Assembly (NCBI RefSeq): GCF_021401345.1
Contig: NZ_JACBGE010000018.1
Span: 59,019-123,018 of the forward strand
Source of the DNA: Hydrogenophaga sp. NFH-34
Lineage (GTDB): Bacteria; Pseudomonadota; Gammaproteobacteria; Burkholderiales; Burkholderiaceae_C
Reading direction: 5' to 3'
DNA length: 64,000 bases
Shown here: positions 35,637 through 44,129 of the stretch, one piece after another
Layout: every line of letters begins with the position of its first letter
How positions within the stretch are numbered: position 1 is the first letter of the stretch
The notes under the pieces: model-generated
Told to the model about the DNA's origin: nothing
What the model saw: the letters and a program-made list of their open reading frames with translations, nothing else
Database searches by the model: none
Position numbers and translations under genes: made by a program

Positions 35637-37290
35637 CGCCATGGAAAGCGTGCCGGCTTCCGATCGCCGCAGCCTGAGCCGCATGCTGGTCAGCAGCGGG
35701 CTGGTCACGCAGGTCGTGATCGATTACGCGCGCCAGAAGCAGGCCGTCGAAGGCCAGCGCCTGGGCCGCATGCTGGTGGAGCTGGGCTTCATCAGTGCGA
35801 AGGATCTGGCCCGGCAACTGGCGCTGCAGCGGGGCATCGAGTTCCACGACCTGCCGGCCATCGATCCCGAGGTGGCCGCTGCGTTCAACCGCAGCCTGTG
35901 CCTGACGCACAACTTCCTGCCGATCCGCCGCGAGGGCGACAAGCTGCGCGTGTGGCTGGGTGATGCGTCGCCCGAGACCGTGGCGGCCATCGTGCAGCGC
36001 CGCGTCGGCCAGGACGTGCTGTTCTGGCAGGGCGACTTCTTCGCCGTGGTGGATGCCATCCACCAGCACTATTACTTCCAGGAAAACCCGGTCGAAAAGC
36101 TGATCGACACGGAAATCCGGCGCCTGTCCGACGACAACGACCATGCCTACAGCCCGACCCGCCTGCTGGAGCTGGTGCTGCATTCGGCGGTGCGCGAGCG
36201 CGCGACCGACGTGCACATCGCCCCCACGGCCCAGAGCCGCACGGTGCTGATGCGGGTCGACGGCGTGCTGCGGCCGATGTTCGCCATGCCGCCCTCGCTG
36301 GACCGGCTGACGGCTTTCATCAAGATCAAGGCCGAGATGGACGCCAGCGAGCAGCGGCTGCCGCAGGACGGCAGCTTTTCCATCCATCTGATGGAAGCGG
36401 CCTACACGATCCGGGTGTCGACCATGATCTCGGAGTTCGGCGAGCGCATCGCGCTGCGCCTGCTGCCCGAGCGCAGCGACCTCGATCGCCTGCAGGATCT
36501 GGGTTTCCTCGATGAGGACGTGGCCGAGATGGAGCGCGCCTTCGCGCGCCCGCACGGCCTGGTGCTCATCACCGGGCCCACCGGTTCGGGCAAGAGCACC
36601 ACGCTGCATGCCGCGCTGCGCGTGCAGCCGCTGGTGGAGCGCAACGTGCTGACGGTGGAAGACCCGGTCGAATACCGGGTGCCGGTGGCCTGCCAGACGG
36701 AAGTCAACCGCCGTGCCGGCTACGACTTTGCCAGTGCCATGCGGCACTTCCTGCGCCACGACCCGGACATCATCCTGGTGGGCGAAATCCGCGACCCTGA
36801 AACCGCGCGCGCGGCGCTGGACGCCTCGTCCACCGGGCACCTGGTGCTGTCCACGCTGCACGTGGGCAGCATCTTCGGGGTGGTGCCCCGCCTGCGCCTG
36901 CTGGGGGTTGACGCCGACTCGGTGGCCGAAAACCTGGTGGCCGTGATCAACCAGCGCCTGGTGCGCAGCATCTGTCCTCACTGCAAGACCGAACGCCCCG
37001 CCACCAGCGCTGAACAGGCTTGGCTGGGCCGGCCGGTGGCCAGCCTGTTCCACGGGGTGGGCTGCGAACACTGCCGCGGCACCGGCTACCGGGGGCGCGT
37101 GCCGGTGTACGAAGTGCTGACCGTGCGCCGCGAACTGGCCGACGCCATCGTGGCCGATGCGCCGCGGGCGCGCCTGCGCGAACTGGCCGAAGCCGGGGGC
37201 CTCAAGCCCATGGCCCAGCTCGCACGGCACCGCGTGCTGGCCGGTGAGACGACCCTGGACGAAGTGCAGCGATCGGTGGGGCTGGACTGA
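35620..37290 (+). CDS. Assembly ATPase, GspE/PilB/MshE family, with c-di-GMP-type N-domain
   Basis: The 556-residue hexameric secretion ATPase has two adjacent 24-residue MshEN-type motifs, residues 18-41 (degenerate) and 47-70 (RLGRMLVELGFISAKDLARQ then LALQ), separated by five residues as in c-di-GMP-binding MshE. Walker A GPTGSGKST is at 319-327, the Asp box is TVEDPVEYR, Walker B is DPDIILVGEIRDPETA, and the zinc tetracysteine is CPHCKTE with CEHCRGTG. It powers pilin extraction and extension. ATG 35620 (GGAGAGG just before) overlaps the previous gene by 17 bp; ATG 35641 is an alternative. No PilT-like retraction ATPase accompanies it. Confidence 0.9.
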   Translation: MRRSPDAMESVPASDRRSLSRMLVSSGLVTQVVIDYARQKQAVEGQRLGRMLVELGFISAKDLARQLALQRGIEFHDLPAIDPEVAAAFNRSLCLTHNFLPIRREGDKLRVWLGDASPETVAAIVQRRVGQDVLFWQGDFFAVVDAIHQHYYFQENPVEKLIDTEIRRLSDDNDHAYSPTRLLELVLHSAVRERATDVHIAPTAQSRTVLMRVDGVLRPMFAMPPSLDRLTAFIKIKAEMDASEQRLPQDGSFSIHLMEAAYTIRVSTMISEFGERIALRLLPERSDLDRLQDLGFLDEDVAEMERAFARPHGLVLITGPTGSGKSTTLHAALRVQPLVERNVLTVEDPVEYRVPVACQTEVNRRAGYDFASAMRHFLRHDPDIILVGEIRDPETARAALDASSTGHLVLSTLHVGSIFGVVPRLRLLGVDADSVAENLVAVINQRLVRSICPHCKTERPATSAEQAWLGRPVASLFHGVGCEHCRGTGYRGRVPVYEVLTVRRELADAIVADAPRARLRELAEAGGLKPMAQLARHRVLAGETTLDEVQRSVGLD

Positions 37291-37292
37291 CC

Positions 37293-38558
37293 ATGGGCAC
37301 CGTCCGCACCTATTTCTACCGCGTGCTCCTGCCCCATGGCGAGGTGCGCAGCGGCTTCCTGCGCCTGCTGGTTGAACGCGACCACTCGGTGCGCGTGCGG
37401 CTGGAGCAGGAGACCGAAGGCACCGTGCTCTCGCTGATGCGGCTGCCGACCTGGCTCACCGCCATCAACGACTTCCGGCTGCGCACCTTCCGCAGCCAGG
37501 TGCGTTCGCAGGACCTGGCCGGCTTCCTGCGCGATCTGGGCATCATGCTCGACGCTGGCGTGCCCATGATGGACGCGCTCAAGACCCTGATCGAGGACGA
37601 TACCGGCTACCGCGGCGTCGCGGGCATCGCCCGCAGGGTGCATGCGGACATCGGTTCCGGCATGCGCGTGCCGCAGTCGTTCTCCCGCCATCCCGACGTC
37701 TTTCCCGAGACCGTGCGCAACCTGGCCGAGATCGGCGACGAATCCGGCACGTTGCCCCGCATGCTGCTGGAGTCGGCCTCCCACGTCGAGCGGCTGATCG
37801 ATATCCACCGCGACATCCGCACCGCGATGATTTACCCCACGCTGGTGTTCGCCTCCATCCTGGGCGTGGGCTTCTTCTGGCTGTACTACGTGGTGCCCAA
37901 TCTGGCCCAGCTGTTCAAGCAGTTGCAGGCCAAGCTGCCGCCGCTCACGCAGTGGCTCATCAACGTGTCCGACGTGCTGGTGCACTACATGGTGCTGGTG
38001 GCGGTGGGCTTTGTGGTGCTGGTGGTGCTGCTGCTCTGGCTGTTCCGCTCCGTGCCGCGCTTCCGGCGCGCATGCTACGAACTCATGCACCGCCTGCCGG
38101 TGGTGCGCACGCTGCTGACCTCGTCGGGCATGGCTTTCATCAGCGAACACCTGTCGCTGCTCGTGCGCGCCGGGCTGGACTTCATGATGAGCCTGGACGT
38201 GCTGGCCCGCGCCACCTCCAACCAGTACTACCGCGATCGCCTCATGCGTGTGCGCGAAGGGGTCGCGCGCGGTGAAGGCATCGGGGCTTCGATGCGGCGC
38301 GTGGGCGGCTTTCCCGCCATGGCGGTGCGCATGATTTCGGTGGGCGAGGAGTCGGGGTCGCTGGACAAACAGCTCGACCGACTGGCCGCCGAATACCGCA
38401 AGCGCCTGGACGTCGTGGTCCAGTCCCTGAGCGAAATCATCAAGCCGGCGCTGATTCTGATCGCCGGTGGCCTGTTCATTTTTCTGATCGTGGCGCTGCT
38501 GCTGCCGATCTACGACCTGGTGCGTCAGTCGGTCGGTCAAACATTGGGAGTCGGGTGA
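37293..38558 (+). CDS. Inner-membrane platform protein, GspF/PilC/MshG family
   Basis: The 421-residue protein has the duplicated T2SSF domain. The first repeat is around DLAGFLRDLGIMLDAGVPMMDALKTL and the second around FISEHLSLLVRAGLDFMMSLDVL. Membrane helices are VFASILGVGFFWLYYVV, MVLVAVGFVVLVVLLLWLF and LIAGGLFIFLIVALLLPIYDL. It anchors the ATPase and passes pilin subunits into the growing fibre. It begins 2 bp after the ATPase stop, and its end overlaps the giant pseudopilin start. Confidence 0.9.
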   Translation: MGTVRTYFYRVLLPHGEVRSGFLRLLVERDHSVRVRLEQETEGTVLSLMRLPTWLTAINDFRLRTFRSQVRSQDLAGFLRDLGIMLDAGVPMMDALKTLIEDDTGYRGVAGIARRVHADIGSGMRVPQSFSRHPDVFPETVRNLAEIGDESGTLPRMLLESASHVERLIDIHRDIRTAMIYPTLVFASILGVGFFWLYYVVPNLAQLFKQLQAKLPPLTQWLINVSDVLVHYMVLVAVGFVVLVVLLLWLFRSVPRFRRACYELMHRLPVVRTLLTSSGMAFISEHLSLLVRAGLDFMMSLDVLARATSNQYYRDRLMRVREGVARGEGIGASMRRVGGFPAMAVRMISVGEESGSLDKQLDRLAAEYRKRLDVVVQSLSEIIKPALILIAGGLFIFLIVALLLPIYDLVRQSVGQTLGVG

Positions 38559-40831
38559 TGGTGCACCCCGGACAACACGCGAGAGTTCGCCGCCTGCAGC
38601 AGGGCCTGACCCTGCTCAAGGTGCTGCTGCTGGTGGCCGTGCTCGGCGGTCTGTCGCTGGTCGGCTACCTCGAATGGCGCGAACGCACGCTCGTCGAGAC
38701 TTCGCGGCAGGAACACCGCGCGCTGTCGCAGGCGGACCAGGCCATCATCACGTTTGCCACCGTCATGCGCCGGCTGCCGTGTCCGGATGCAGACGGCGAC
38801 GGGCTGGAAGACTGTGGCACCAGTGCCCAGAAAGGCTGGCTGCCTTCGCAGTCGCTGCGGCAGGCGGGTGCCGATCCGGGCGTCGACATCGGCCGGCTGC
38901 GTTACCTGGTGCAGCGCGGCGGTGGTGATCAGGATCTGACCGTGCTCAGCGACACCTGGCGCCCGCTGGAATACGACGACGGCGCGGCCACCTTCTTCAA
39001 CATGCGGGACGCGAACCCGTACCCCGACGACATCCTGAACCTGGCCGACCTGTGCCAGCGTCTGGCCGTCGGTGTCGACACCGCCTACGCCAGCGGTCGA
39101 GCGGCCGTGCGTTCGTCGCCCATGCGCACCGTTGCCTATGCGCTGGTGCACCCGGGCATGCACGGCAACACGACCACCGGTTCGCTGTTCGACGGCGCCA
39201 ACCAGACGGATGCCAACGAAGTGGAAGACCCGGCCAAGGCGCCGTTGCTCTCCACCTACGACGACGTGGTTTTCGAGCGCTCGTTTGCCAGCCTGCGATC
39301 GGCCTTCCAGTGCCAGCCGCTGATCGATTCGATCAACATGGTGGCGCTGGGCCTGGACGTGTCGGAGCAGGTGGCCGACATGCGCGATGACAACATCGAG
39401 GCGGCGCAACAGGCCATCATTTTTGCCTCCATCGGCGCCGGTGTGACGGCGGTGGAAACCGCCGCGCTGATCATTGAAGGCGCCTCGGAAGCCGGCAATG
39501 CGGCGGTGGCTTGGGCGCTGTGTGCGGCCACGCTCGGCCTGGCGGTGAATGCCTGTGCGGCGGCGCCCCAGCACACTGCGGCGATTGCGCTGACCGGCGG
39601 GGTGATGGCGGCCAACATCGCGTCCATCGCCTTGAACATCGTCGCCGCCGTCAAGGCGGGCGAAGCGCTGGCCCTGGCCGACAACGAGATCGACGTGAGC
39701 GACCTGAGCTGCGGCCCGACCCCGAATCCCGACGACATCATCGCGGCGGCGCAGCAGGAGGTGACCGACGCCACCAACGCGCTGGCCGAGCTTGATGCGG
39801 ACATCCTGACCAAGCAGGGCCAATTGGGTGCCGCCAACACGGCACGAACCAATTCGATCAACAGCCTGTATGCCACCGTGCGCGCCAGCCAGGCGTCTTC
39901 ATCCATCGATTACAAGGTCACCAACCTGATCAATGCGGGGGATGCCTGGTACACGGCGGACGCCAACTTCAATACCGCCGAATCGCAGCTCACCTTGCTC
40001 AATGACCAGTACAACAACTGGAACGCTTCGGTCACCAAATACAACAACATTCTCAACAACCTGACCGGACCGGCGAACACGGGGGCGCTGAACACGCAGA
40101 TCAACAGCTTGCAGACGCAGATCAACAACCTGCAGACCCAGATCGATGCCGAAACCAACCCGGACACCAAGCAGGCCCTGCAGTTGCAGCAACTGTCCTT
40201 GATGGCCGACCGGGAGTTGCTCATCCGTTACCGCGACTCGGGCGACACCACCGAAATCGTGACCGAACGCGACCGCGCCGTGACCGAGCGCGACAACGTG
40301 GCCGGCCAGATCAGCGCCGCCCAGACCAACTACAACAACGCCAATACCGCCCTGGGCAACGCGAACTCCACCTACCAGTCGGCCTATTCGAGCCTGCTCA
40401 ACCACGGCGTTTACTCCGTGACGACCGGGCTGACGACGACCTACCAGTGCACCAACTACGCGGGCACCTGTCCGGCCACGATCAACATCAGCGGCACGGA
40501 CTACCCCGTCACCAACCGGACGAGCGTCGTGCGCAACGCGATCGCCGATCTGATGGGGGGCACAGGCAACACCTGGGGGGTATCGTGGCCGGCAGACGAC
40601 AGCAAGCTGGTCATGCCCAGCGTCCGGCAGAAAGAACTCACGGCCTTGCAGGGGCGGCGCCCTGCGGCGGTGGACCGGGTGAATACGGCGAATGCCAACC
40701 TGGCGCAGGCCCAGGATGCTGCCCAGGACATGCCCGAGTGCACGATCACGGGCACCGGCGTGGGCCCCATGCCACCGGACATTCCCGAGGCATTGCTGAT
40801 CAACGTTGACCGAAAGGGTGGCACGCGATGA
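38558..40831 (+). CDS. Giant pseudopilin with 505-residue C-terminal extension; Lys at mature position +5
   Basis: At 757 residues this is several times normal pilin length. The N-terminus QQGLTLLKVLLLVAVLGGLSL is prepilin-like with cleavage expected after Gly16, but position +5 (residue 21) is Lys (AAG at 38618-38620) instead of Glu. The shared module follows: LPCPD (73-77), Cys86, GWLPSQSL, LRYLVQR and YDD (234-236) to Cys252. The extension has Ala-rich hydrophobic segments (about 285-390: AIIFASIGAGVTAVETAALI and NIASIALNIVAAV) and coiled coil (LNTQINSLQTQINNLQTQI, about 511-530). Loss of Glu5 is known for tip subunits such as GspK. The ATG at 38558 was preferred to GTG 38555. Confidence 0.8.
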   Translation: MVHPGQHARVRRLQQGLTLLKVLLLVAVLGGLSLVGYLEWRERTLVETSRQEHRALSQADQAIITFATVMRRLPCPDADGDGLEDCGTSAQKGWLPSQSLRQAGADPGVDIGRLRYLVQRGGGDQDLTVLSDTWRPLEYDDGAATFFNMRDANPYPDDILNLADLCQRLAVGVDTAYASGRAAVRSSPMRTVAYALVHPGMHGNTTTGSLFDGANQTDANEVEDPAKAPLLSTYDDVVFERSFASLRSAFQCQPLIDSINMVALGLDVSEQVADMRDDNIEAAQQAIIFASIGAGVTAVETAALIIEGASEAGNAAVAWALCAATLGLAVNACAAAPQHTAAIALTGGVMAANIASIALNIVAAVKAGEALALADNEIDVSDLSCGPTPNPDDIIAAAQQEVTDATNALAELDADILTKQGQLGAANTARTNSINSLYATVRASQASSSIDYKVTNLINAGDAWYTADANFNTAESQLTLLNDQYNNWNASVTKYNNILNNLTGPANTGALNTQINSLQTQINNLQTQIDAETNPDTKQALQLQQLSLMADRELLIRYRDSGDTTEIVTERDRAVTERDNVAGQISAAQTNYNNANTALGNANSTYQSAYSSLLNHGVYSVTTGLTTTYQCTNYAGTCPATINISGTDYPVTNRTSVVRNAIADLMGGTGNTWGVSWPADDSKLVMPSVRQKELTALQGRRPAAVDRVNTANANLAQAQDAAQDMPECTITGTGVGPMPPDIPEALLINVDRKGGTR

Positions 40832-42063
40832 GGCCGCGTTTCCTGCACAAACAGCGTGGCTTTTCCCTGGTGGAACTGGGGGTGGCGCTGGTCATCATCG
40901 GCCTGGTCGGCATCATGGTCTGGCGCTGGGTGGCGGCCATCACCGCTCCCATGACGCGCCCCGAGATCCAGCGCCAGCTCAACGAAGCGCAGGCCGCGAT
41001 CGAAGGCTTCGTGCTGTCGCGCCACCGGCTGCCCTGCGCGGCACCCGATACCGGCGGCACTGAGGCTTGCGGCAGCGCCACAGCCGTGTTTCTGCCCTGG
41101 CGCACGCTGGGCCTGAGCAGCGACTTTGGCCGGCTGCACTACGGCGTGAACACCGGAGGTGGTGTCAATCTGGCCCAGGTGCCGAACCTCACGGCGACCC
41201 CCTGGGCGGCGGCATCGCCCGATCTCAATCGCACATTCTCGGGTGTACCCACATTGCCGCCCGACCTGTCGACCGTGCCGGCCGCCGTCACCAACGCACG
41301 CAACCAGTTGCAGACGGTGCTGACGCAGGCCACCGGGCGCCGCACCGTGGTCAACGGCCTGGACTGGTGCAACGTGCTGCGTCGCCACGCCAGCAATCCG
41401 GGCGTGGCCGGGGCGCTGACCGCCGGCAATGCGTCCACCGCCTTGCCCGTCGCCTTTGTGGTGGTGCACCCTGGGGAGAACAACCGCTTCGACGGCAACA
41501 ACGCTGTCGGCGCCAACCCCAGCTTCCACTTCGACCTGCCTGGCCGTGCGCAGGACGTCAACTACGACGACATCAGCCTGGCCGTCGGTCCGGCCGACCT
41601 CTCCATGCGTCTGGGATGTGTGGCGCGCCTGGGCGAGATGCAGGCCGCGGCCCAGGGGGCTTTTGCGGCCTACGACAACACGCGGGTGATGCAGGAGTAC
41701 TGGTCGCTGCGGGCCTACGACATCATCTCGGCCGAGTCGGCCTTGCAGGCGGCGGAAGCGGGCGTCGTGATGTCGGCCATGGGCCTGGCGCTGGCCACGG
41801 CCAGCACGGCGATCAGCATCGCTTCGGCGGCCAACACCGAAGGCCTGACCGCTTTCACCATTGCCATGGCGGCCGTCAACATGGCGCTGGCCATCACCGA
41901 CGTGGCGATGTCGGCTCAGGAGCTGTCGGACGCCCAGGACGCACTGGCCGACGCCGAAGACAAGCTGGATGCCGCCAACGACTACGCCGTGCACATTTTC
42001 GACACACTGCGGCTCACGCTGGCACAGGCGATCACGCTGGATGAAAAGGGGCTGAACCCATGA
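40828..42063 (+). CDS. Large pseudopilin (LPCP module plus helical extension)
   Basis: This 411-residue protein has processing site KQRGFSLVELGVALVIIGLVG (cleavage after Gly11, Glu16 at +5). The module motifs are LPC (68-70), Cys81, FLPWRTLGL (88-96), HYGVN and YDD (246-248) ending at Cys264. It then carries about 147 extra residues. These are amphipathic helix, two hydrophobic Ala-rich stretches (GVVMSAMGLALATASTAISIAS and FTIAMAAVNMALAITDVAM) and a terminal charged coiled coil (ELSDAQDALADAEDKLDAAN). The hydrophobic pair could insert in a membrane or pack as a hairpin. Genes on both sides overlap by 4 bp. Confidence 0.82.
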   Translation: MRPRFLHKQRGFSLVELGVALVIIGLVGIMVWRWVAAITAPMTRPEIQRQLNEAQAAIEGFVLSRHRLPCAAPDTGGTEACGSATAVFLPWRTLGLSSDFGRLHYGVNTGGGVNLAQVPNLTATPWAAASPDLNRTFSGVPTLPPDLSTVPAAVTNARNQLQTVLTQATGRRTVVNGLDWCNVLRRHASNPGVAGALTAGNASTALPVAFVVVHPGENNRFDGNNAVGANPSFHFDLPGRAQDVNYDDISLAVGPADLSMRLGCVARLGEMQAAAQGAFAAYDNTRVMQEYWSLRAYDIISAESALQAAEAGVVMSAMGLALATASTAISIASAANTEGLTAFTIAMAAVNMALAITDVAMSAQELSDAQDALADAEDKLDAANDYAVHIFDTLRLTLAQAITLDEKGLNP

Positions 42064-43364
42064 AGCGACTCCAACGGGGTTTCTCCCTGGTCGAACTCTC
42101 CGTGGCGCTGCTGGCGCTGGGCATCGTGTTGCTGGGCGCGGTGGTGTTCTGGCAATTGTCCGAGCGGCAGCGCGTGTCCACCCGCCAGATGGACACCCAG
42201 GTCCAGGTGCGCGAAGCGGTGATCGGGTTCGTGCACGCCAATTTCCGCATGCCGTGTCCGGCGCTCGACACCCTGGGCACGGAAAACTGTGGCGCCGGGC
42301 AGGTGGGTTATGTGCCCTGGCGCACCCTGGGTTTGCCGCGCCCCGAGGCCGGGCAATTGCGCTACGGGGTGTACCGCCAGGCCTCCACCACCGCGCACGA
42401 GGACCGCGATCTCGCCGTGCTCAAGGACCGCATGAACCCGTTGCGGGTGGCCACGCCGTCCCCGCGGCCGCAGAACAACACCGCGCCCAATGGGCAACTG
42501 CCCCCCTTGCCGGTGGCCAGCGCGGCCAACCTGCTGGGCGCCACGCAGTCGGGGTCGTTCAGCGATCCGCTGTCCGGCTCTTGCGATGCCAGCAATGGGC
42601 CGCCTTGTCCGGCCACCCCGGTGGGGTCTGCGACCAACCTTATCGATGTCTGCCTGGCGCTGAACACGGCCAGCGACAACATCGTGGCACCGGCCGGCAA
42701 CCTGGGCGTGAACGCACGGGGCAGCCGGCAGGCGGTGGCTTTTGTCATCGCGGCGCCCGGCATGCTCAACGCCAGCGGCACCGGCAACCGGTTCGACGGC
42801 GCCAACGGCACCGCAACCAACGCCAGCCCGACCTTCGAGTCGCCGAGCACGTTGATCACCAACAACTACGACGACCAGGTCATCTCGGTCAGCCATTCCG
42901 AGCTGTTCTCGCAGCTGCACTGTGGCGCGGCCCTGTCGGCGGCGATGCACGCGCACTTCAATGCGGCCACCAGCGCCTTCGTGCTCGAGCGTGCGCTCTA
43001 CGACTACCGCGACCAGCTGTACGTCGCATGGAAGCTCGCCGATGCCGACGTGTTTGCCGCGGCGGCCGGGGTGGCGAGTGCCGCATCGGCCATTCTCGAT
43101 GCGGCCAAGGAAATGGTGTCCGCCACCGCCGACACCACCATGTCGGCGGGTGCCCGTTCGTTCCAGATTGGTCTGGCGGCCGCCGGCATTGCCACCGCTG
43201 CCCTGGCGGCAGCTGCCGCCGGATATGCCCAGTACGACGCCATCGCCTCGCGTGACGAGGCCTGGGACGTCTGGGAAGACTTCGCCACGCGGACCACGGC
43301 TGCCACCGATCTGTCCATCTCCATCAATCGCAATGCCCTGATCGGCGATGCCATCGGCTACTGA
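42060..43364 (+). CDS. Large pseudopilin (LPCP module plus helical extension)
   Basis: The 434-residue protein has processing site LQRGFSLVELSVALLALGIVLLG (cleavage after Gly7, Glu12 at +5). Module motifs are MPCP (64-67), Cys77, GYVPWRTLG (83-91), RYGVYR (101-106), NRFDGANG, and YDD (270-272) to Cys288. The C-terminal 146 residues again contain amphipathic helix and hydrophobic Ala-rich segments (AAAGVASAASAILDAA and GLAAAGIATAALAAAAAGYAQY) before a short acidic tail. Overall layout mirrors the preceding gene, so the two arose by duplication and diverged strongly. Partners and function are unknown. Confidence 0.82.
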   Translation: MKRLQRGFSLVELSVALLALGIVLLGAVVFWQLSERQRVSTRQMDTQVQVREAVIGFVHANFRMPCPALDTLGTENCGAGQVGYVPWRTLGLPRPEAGQLRYGVYRQASTTAHEDRDLAVLKDRMNPLRVATPSPRPQNNTAPNGQLPPLPVASAANLLGATQSGSFSDPLSGSCDASNGPPCPATPVGSATNLIDVCLALNTASDNIVAPAGNLGVNARGSRQAVAFVIAAPGMLNASGTGNRFDGANGTATNASPTFESPSTLITNNYDDQVISVSHSELFSQLHCGAALSAAMHAHFNAATSAFVLERALYDYRDQLYVAWKLADADVFAAAAGVASAASAILDAAKEMVSATADTTMSAGARSFQIGLAAAGIATAALAAAAAGYAQYDAIASRDEAWDVWEDFATRTTAATDLSISINRNALIGDAIGY

Positions 43365-43390
43365 CACCTTTCGGCCTTGAGGTAACTACC

Positions 43391-44110
43391 ATGACCCACC
43401 AGAACCTGACGAACCTCCGCGCCTTCGGCCTGCGTCGCCAGCAGGGCTTTTCGCTGCTTGAACTGACCATCGCCTTGCTGGCCATCGGTCTGCTGCTGGG
43501 CGCTGCTGCGGTGGGGCGCGACCTGCAGCGCACCGCGGCCAACCAGCGCCTGTCCACCGACTTCGTGCAAGGCTGGCAACTGGCCTATGAGGCCTACATC
43601 AACGGCGTGGGCTATCCGCCGGGCGACAACGCCATCACGCCCACGGGCCAGGTCAACGCCAACACCACCGAGCTGTGTGGCAATACGCTGATCAACGCCT
43701 TCCTGGCGGCCGGCATCCGCTTGCCCGAAGGCCGCGCCGAAGGCATGCAGGATCGCTACGCCTACCTCGACAGCAACGGCAACCCGCAGGAAGTGCAGGT
43801 GTGCTTCCAGAATGTGGCCTGGGCCGAACCCGGTGCCACCGTGGGTACCTATGTTTCGCGCCAGCGCAACGTGATGGTGCTCAAGAGCGTGACCTATTCG
43901 CTGGCCGGCATGCTCGACCAGCAGATCGATGGCCGCGGCGATGCCCGCTTCGGCCGTCTGCGCGATGTCAGCTACGCCAATTCGACCGCCGTGACCACGG
44001 GCCAGATCTGGCCCATCGATGACCGCATGGCCTACGGCACGACGACGCCGACCTCGCGCGACGAAGACCAGGTGGCCGTGACCACCGCGTGGTTCCAGAT
44101 GATGCAGTGA
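43391..44110 (+). CDS. Type IV prepilin-like protein 7 (DxNGNP family)
   Basis: This 239-residue prepilin has site QQGFSLLELTIALLAIGLLLG (cleavage after Gly19, Glu24 at +5). It is a third member of the family found at the start of the operon: MQDRYAYLDSNGNPQEVQVC, the MLDQQIDGRGDARFGRLR region, and the RDEDQVAVTTAW ending all match pilins 1 and 2. It is the most compact of the three. Its place at the far end of the cluster, 26 bp after the last large pseudopilin, suggests ancient duplication. It converges with the radical SAM gene, with only 19 bp between them and no visible terminator. Confidence 0.85.
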   Translation: MTHQNLTNLRAFGLRRQQGFSLLELTIALLAIGLLLGAAAVGRDLQRTAANQRLSTDFVQGWQLAYEAYINGVGYPPGDNAITPTGQVNANTTELCGNTLINAFLAAGIRLPEGRAEGMQDRYAYLDSNGNPQEVQVCFQNVAWAEPGATVGTYVSRQRNVMVLKSVTYSLAGMLDQQIDGRGDARFGRLRDVSYANSTAVTTGQIWPIDDRMAYGTTTPTSRDEDQVAVTTAWFQMMQ

Positions 44111-44129
44111 GCCGGGGAGGCGGTCGGGC

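Noticed and set aside
33870..35708. Long minus-strand frame opposite the ExeA-like ATPase
   Set aside because: Antisense shadow; Walker and peptidoglycan-binding motifs support the plus strand.
40080..40150. Repetitive Asn/Gln-rich DNA suggesting a tandem-repeat locus
   Set aside because: It is short coding repeat of a coiled coil (INSLQTQINNLQTQI), not an independent repeat or CRISPR; no spacer pattern exists.
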